Source: Nitrospira sp. UBA6909
Lineage (GTDB): Bacteria; Nitrospirota; Nitrospiria; Nitrospirales; Nitrospiraceae
Direction: 5' to 3'
DNA length: 17,223 nucleotides
Assembly (NCBI GenBank): GCA_002451055.1
Contig: DKBD01000064.1
Span: 5,218 to 22,440 of the forward strand
Position numbers and translations under genes: made by a program. The notes under the pieces were generated by a model, which worked only from the letters and a program-made list of their open reading frames with translations, had not been told where the DNA came from and made no database searches. Positions within the stretch are counted from its first letter, which is position 1. Every line of letters starts with the position of its first letter. Below are positions 17,068 through 17,223 of the stretch, one piece after another.

Positions 17068-17223
17068 CGTGGTGAGTCTGCTTCTTTCCTCAACGCGATC
17101 ACCGGTGTCGACTGCAACCAAGAGAATGGGCGTATAGTGAAAAATGGCTCTTCTTACTTTGTCCCATACCCTATCCACCAGACCAGATATTGTTAAGATA
17201 TGAAAGCCTGACCCCACTGCTCC
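17068..17223. other. Downstream flank, no gene seen
   Basis: No convincing coding sequence, RNA gene or terminator is seen after the element. With the 190-bp element and one TA removed, the TcA frame would read on from TTC into TAC and stay open for 22 more codons to a TAG at 17136-17138. This tail does not look like a TcA end. The last bases, read on the - strand, contain GGGGTCAGGCTTTC (17203-17216), a type of sequence I associate loosely with the edges of small transposase (REP-associated) units. The window ends before this can be judged. Confidence 0.35.

Noticed and set aside
16889..17137. 82-codon + strand open frame after tcA
   Set aside because: It starts within the inverted repeat, runs through the palindromic element, is Arg-rich and low in protein-like order, and lacks an RBS.
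1..17223. CRISPR arrays, tRNA or rRNA genes, phage genes
   Set aside because: No regularly spaced direct repeats, cloverleaf or rRNA sequence was seen, and the two toxin genes fill nearly all of the window.

Overview
This window carries one complete ABC-type insecticidal toxin-complex (Tc) locus made of two giant genes on the + strand, with short, almost gene-free flanks. The first gene (301-7638, 2445 aa) is a TcB and a TcC subunit joined in one polypeptide. It has an SpvB-like N-terminus, FG-GAP/VCBS-type beta-propeller repeats, TcdB middle domains, an RHS/YD-repeat shell, the RHS-associated core that self-cleaves in this family, and a variable C-terminal cargo of about 167 residues. The second gene (7682-16876, 3064 aa) is the TcA subunit, which forms the receptor-binding pentamer and translocation channel. 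It has an extra ~575-residue N-terminal region that begins with a transthyretin/carboxypeptidase-regulatory-like beta domain. The genes are 43 nt apart, each has a good Shine-Dalgarno sequence, and they are almost certainly one operon. The order is BC then A, whereas the classic loci run A-B-C.

By analogy with the Photorhabdus and Yersinia Tc toxins, TcA would form the pentameric syringe. The BC cocoon would dock on the TcA C-terminal TcB-binding domain, and the RHS core would cut the cargo free inside the cocoon. The cargo would then pass unfolded through the TcA channel into a target cell. The cargo is the most interesting part. It is short, strongly hydrophobic in its first half, and has an HEFGH zinc-metallopeptidase signature (residues 2397-2401) followed by a conserved-looking acidic motif (TEKWAD, 2436-2441). 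This suggests a metallopeptidase effector rather than the ADP-ribosyltransferase or deamidase-like cargos best known from Photorhabdus. A second oddity is an 80-residue hydrophilic, probably disordered insertion inside the RHS core, directly after the WLSxDP motif.

Downstream, a 190-bp element with imperfect terminal inverted repeats, flanked by TA on both sides, starts inside the TAG stop codon of the TcA gene. It looks like a non-autonomous MITE-type insertion. The 300 bp upstream and the 156 bp after the element hold no convincing gene.

The organism cannot be named from this window. It is bacterial, with moderately GC-rich protein-coding sequence. The TcB-TcC fusion, the TTR-like TcA N-terminus and the TIR sequence fit an environmental Gram-negative such as a proteobacterium or Desulfobacterota-like lineage, but that is a guess.
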